Both the position numbers and the translations under genes were made by a program. From positions 1-5,736 of the forward strand of contig JAGVHM010000196.1 of assembly GCA_020056545.1 (NCBI GenBank): a DNA stretch of 5,736 nt, in the 5' to 3' direction. Each line of letters opens with the position of its first letter. The stretch's first letter is position 1. The notes under the pieces were generated by a model, which had not been told where the DNA came from, ran no database searches, and saw nothing but the letters and a program-made list of their open reading frames with translations. This stretch comes from a bacterium (GTDB lineage Bacteria; Desulfobacterota; Deferrimicrobia; Deferrimicrobiales; Deferrimicrobiaceae). Shown here one piece after another: positions 4,134-5,736 of the stretch.

Positions 4134-5153
4134 ATGAGTCAGAGCAAGGCGGCGGGAAAGCTGCCGGTGAAAAACGATCTCGGGTTCTTCGAGATCCGGA
4201 TGGAGAGCATCGGGGGCCTGGGCGCCAACGTCGCGGGGAAGATCCTGACGGAGGCCGCCATATTGGGGATGGGAATGAACGGCGCGGGGTTCGCCTCGTA
4301 CGGCTCCGAGAAGAAGGGGACGCCGGTCAAGGCGTTCGTCCGGATCTGCGAGGGCAGCCACGCTGTTCGGGTGAACAGCCCGATCGAGGAGCCGCACGTG
4401 CTGGCGATCTTCCACGAGGCGCTGGCCAAGGCGATTCCGGTCACCGCTGGCACGGTGCCCGGAAAAACGACGGTTATCCTCAATACCCGCAAGACACCGG
4501 CGCAGGCGCGCGATTTTCTGAAACTGGAGGGGGGAAAGATCGGAACGGTCGACGCGATGGAAATCGCGATGGCCACAGGCTCCCGGGTGAACATGGTCAT
4601 GATGGGCGCCGTCGCCAAGGCGTCCGGCTTCTTGGATTTGAAAGCACTCGAGAATGCCATCCAGGAAGCGTTCGGCAGGAAGTACCAGGCTCTGATGAAG
4701 GGGAACCTGGAGGCGCTCAAGCGCGGCCATGACGAGGTGAAGTTCGAGGAGTTCCCGGTCGACGGGAAGTACCCGGCAACGCCGTTCCGGCGTGAGGTTC
4801 CCAAATTGGGATACGAAAACGCTCCCATCGGCGGTGCGATCTATTCCGTGGGGAACATGCGGTTCAAGGACCTTTCCACCAGCCGCACCGGGATGATCCC
4901 GCTGTTCATCGTCGACAAGTGCACCTCCTGCGGCGAGTGCGACATCACCTGCCCCGACTACTGCTTCGTCTGGGAAAAGGGGAAGGATCGCAAGACGGGA
5001 AAGGACGGGATGATTCTCCTGGGGATCAACTACCAGTTCTGCAAGGGGTGCCTGCGCTGCACCCACATCTGCAAGTTCAACGCGCTGCTACCCGTCAAGG
5101 AAGCGGAGCAGGATCTCGACAAGATCACCGTGAAACACAAGTTCCTGAAATAA
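4134..5153 (+). CDS. 2-oxoacid:ferredoxin oxidoreductase, fused gamma and delta (ferredoxin) subunits
   Basis: The 339-residue protein joins two parts that are often separate genes. Residues about 15-200 form the gamma domain, with the glycine-rich GGLGANVAGKIL (27-38) and YGSEKKGTPVKAFVRI (56-71). Residues 255-320 form a 2x[4Fe-4S] ferredoxin domain: Cys263, 266, 269 and 273 (followed by Pro), and Cys303, 306, 309 and 313. In this family the gamma domain contributes to the CoA-linked core and the clusters pass electrons from TPP to ferredoxin. The cytoplasmic complex is oxygen-sensitive, indicating anaerobic metabolism. GGAGAGG at 4118-4124 supports the start. The alpha gene follows after 19 bases. 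No clear promoter is visible in the 59-bp gap after recR. Context and the alpha chain favour pyruvate as substrate, but other 2-oxoacids are not excluded, so no gene symbol is given. Confidence 0.9.
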   Translation: MSQSKAAGKLPVKNDLGFFEIRMESIGGLGANVAGKILTEAAILGMGMNGAGFASYGSEKKGTPVKAFVRICEGSHAVRVNSPIEEPHVLAIFHEALAKAIPVTAGTVPGKTTVILNTRKTPAQARDFLKLEGGKIGTVDAMEIAMATGSRVNMVMMGAVAKASGFLDLKALENAIQEAFGRKYQALMKGNLEALKRGHDEVKFEEFPVDGKYPATPFRREVPKLGYENAPIGGAIYSVGNMRFKDLSTSRTGMIPLFIVDKCTSCGECDITCPDYCFVWEKGKDRKTGKDGMILLGINYQFCKGCLRCTHICKFNALLPVKEAEQDLDKITVKHKFLK

Positions 5154-5172
5154 GGAAACGAGGGAGATAACG

Positions 5173-5736
5173 ATGGTGCAGACGGCGAAAAAGACGGTTG
5201 TCCGGCCGGCGCAGGAAGTCGTTGTCCACACCGGCAACGAGATCGCGGCTGTGGCGGCCAAGCACGTCAACTATCACATCATGGGGTACTACCCCATCAC
5301 ACCGTCCACCGAGATCGCGGAAACGCTGGACGCGATGAAGGCGGAAGGGGAACACGACATCCGGATGATCCCCGGCGACGGCGAGCACGGCGCGGCCGGG
5401 ATCTGCTACGGGGCCACGACGGCGGGCGGGCGCGTGTTCAACGCCACGTCGGCCAACGGGCTGCTGTTCGGCTTCGAGCAGCTCCCCGTCCAGTCGGGGA
5501 CCCGCTTCCCGATGGTGTTCAACATCGTCACCCGGTCGGTGTCGGGGCCGCTGGACATCCGCGGCGACCACAGCGACATCATGCTGGCGATGAACACCGG
5601 CTGGATCATCCTGATGGCCTCCGACGTCCAGGCGGTCTACGACATGAACATCATGGCGCCGAAGATCGGGGAAGAAATGTCGGTCCGGCTCCCCGTGATG
5701 GTGGCGTACGACGGCTTCTTCACGTCGCACCAGAAG
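5173..5736 (+). CDS. porA: 2-oxoacid (probably pyruvate):ferredoxin oxidoreductase alpha subunit, N-terminal part (runs off the window)
   Basis: The frame is open for 188 codons to the window edge. The ATG at 5173 is preceded by AGGGAG (5161-5166), six bases upstream. YYPITPSTEIAE at residues 39-50 is the domain I signature containing the catalytic-site threonine (Thr43). GDGEHGAAGICYGATTAGG at 68-86 and ATSANGLLFGFEQLP at 91-105 are further POR-family blocks. TRSVSGPLDIRGDHSD at 120-135 aligns with the pyruvate-binding loop of PFOR, with Arg121 matching the substrate-binding arginine (Arg114 in Desulfovibrio africanus). VAYDGFFTSHQ at 177-187 resembles the FDGFRTSHE block of pyruvate enzymes. 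These points favour pyruvate over 2-oxoglutarate, but the assignment is by eye. It follows the gamma/delta fusion by 19 bases in one operon; the TPP-binding beta subunit is expected next, outside the window. Confidence 0.9.
   Translation, partial: MVQTAKKTVVRPAQEVVVHTGNEIAAVAAKHVNYHIMGYYPITPSTEIAETLDAMKAEGEHDIRMIPGDGEHGAAGICYGATTAGGRVFNATSANGLLFGFEQLPVQSGTRFPMVFNIVTRSVSGPLDIRGDHSDIMLAMNTGWIILMASDVQAVYDMNIMAPKIGEEMSVRLPVMVAYDGFFTSHQK

Noticed and set aside
3990..5066. 358-codon minus-strand open frame opposite the POR gamma/delta gene
   Set aside because: It is a shadow of a strongly conserved coding frame. The same holds for 4139-4828 and 5125-5730 (minus).
1..5736. CRISPR array, defence system or autonomous insertion sequence
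   Set aside because: No regularly spaced repeats, cas, nuclease, transposase or integrase genes are visible. The repeats found are two dispersed copies, one inverted pair and one tRNA-end duplicate.

Overview
The window is a GC-rich bacterial chromosomal segment centred on a conserved housekeeping block: tRNA-Ser, SRP RNA (ffs), dnaX, ybaB/ebfC and recR. The same order occurs in distant phyla, for example Bacillus subtilis. An oxygen-sensitive 2-oxoacid:ferredoxin oxidoreductase operon follows directly. High GC, strict-anaerobe metabolism and POR genes next to recR suggest a Desulfuromonadota/Desulfobacterota-type (former Deltaproteobacteria) anaerobe. That placement is inference from gene content only.

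Layout. Positions 1-398 (minus) hold the N-terminal third of a cardiolipin synthase-like membrane protein, cut by the window edge. Positions 405-597 are a 193-bp element bounded by perfect 41-bp inverted repeats, MITE-like, filling the gap between the divergent cls gene and tRNA. tRNA-Ser(CGA) is at 630-722. It is followed by a roughly 164-bp insert that ends in a 22-bp copy of the tRNA 3' end (865-886). Inside the insert is a roughly 120-nt sequence that recurs at about 90% identity at 3015-3137, between dnaX and ybaB. SRP RNA lies at about 1021-1147, preceded by a plausible promoter. A structured leader separates it from dnaX (1262-2959). Then come ybaB (3162-3473), recR (3478-4074), a fused gamma/delta POR subunit (4134-5153) and a POR alpha subunit (5173 onward, cut by the window end).

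How the genes work together. dnaX encodes the clamp-loader ATPase. RecR and YbaB act in recombinational repair and nucleoid/DNA binding. The two POR genes would encode the CoA-dependent interconversion of a 2-oxoacid (probably pyruvate) and acyl-CoA with ferredoxin; the TPP-binding beta subunit should lie just downstream of the window.

The unusual material lies between the genes. The main items are the perfect long inverted repeat, the two-copy structured repeat whose copies preserve every predicted hairpin while varying mostly in loops and unpaired positions, the duplicated tRNA 3' end, and a nine-A run inside dnaX. Stops sit just downstream of that run in both alternative frames, which suggests a slippage-generated short DnaX form.
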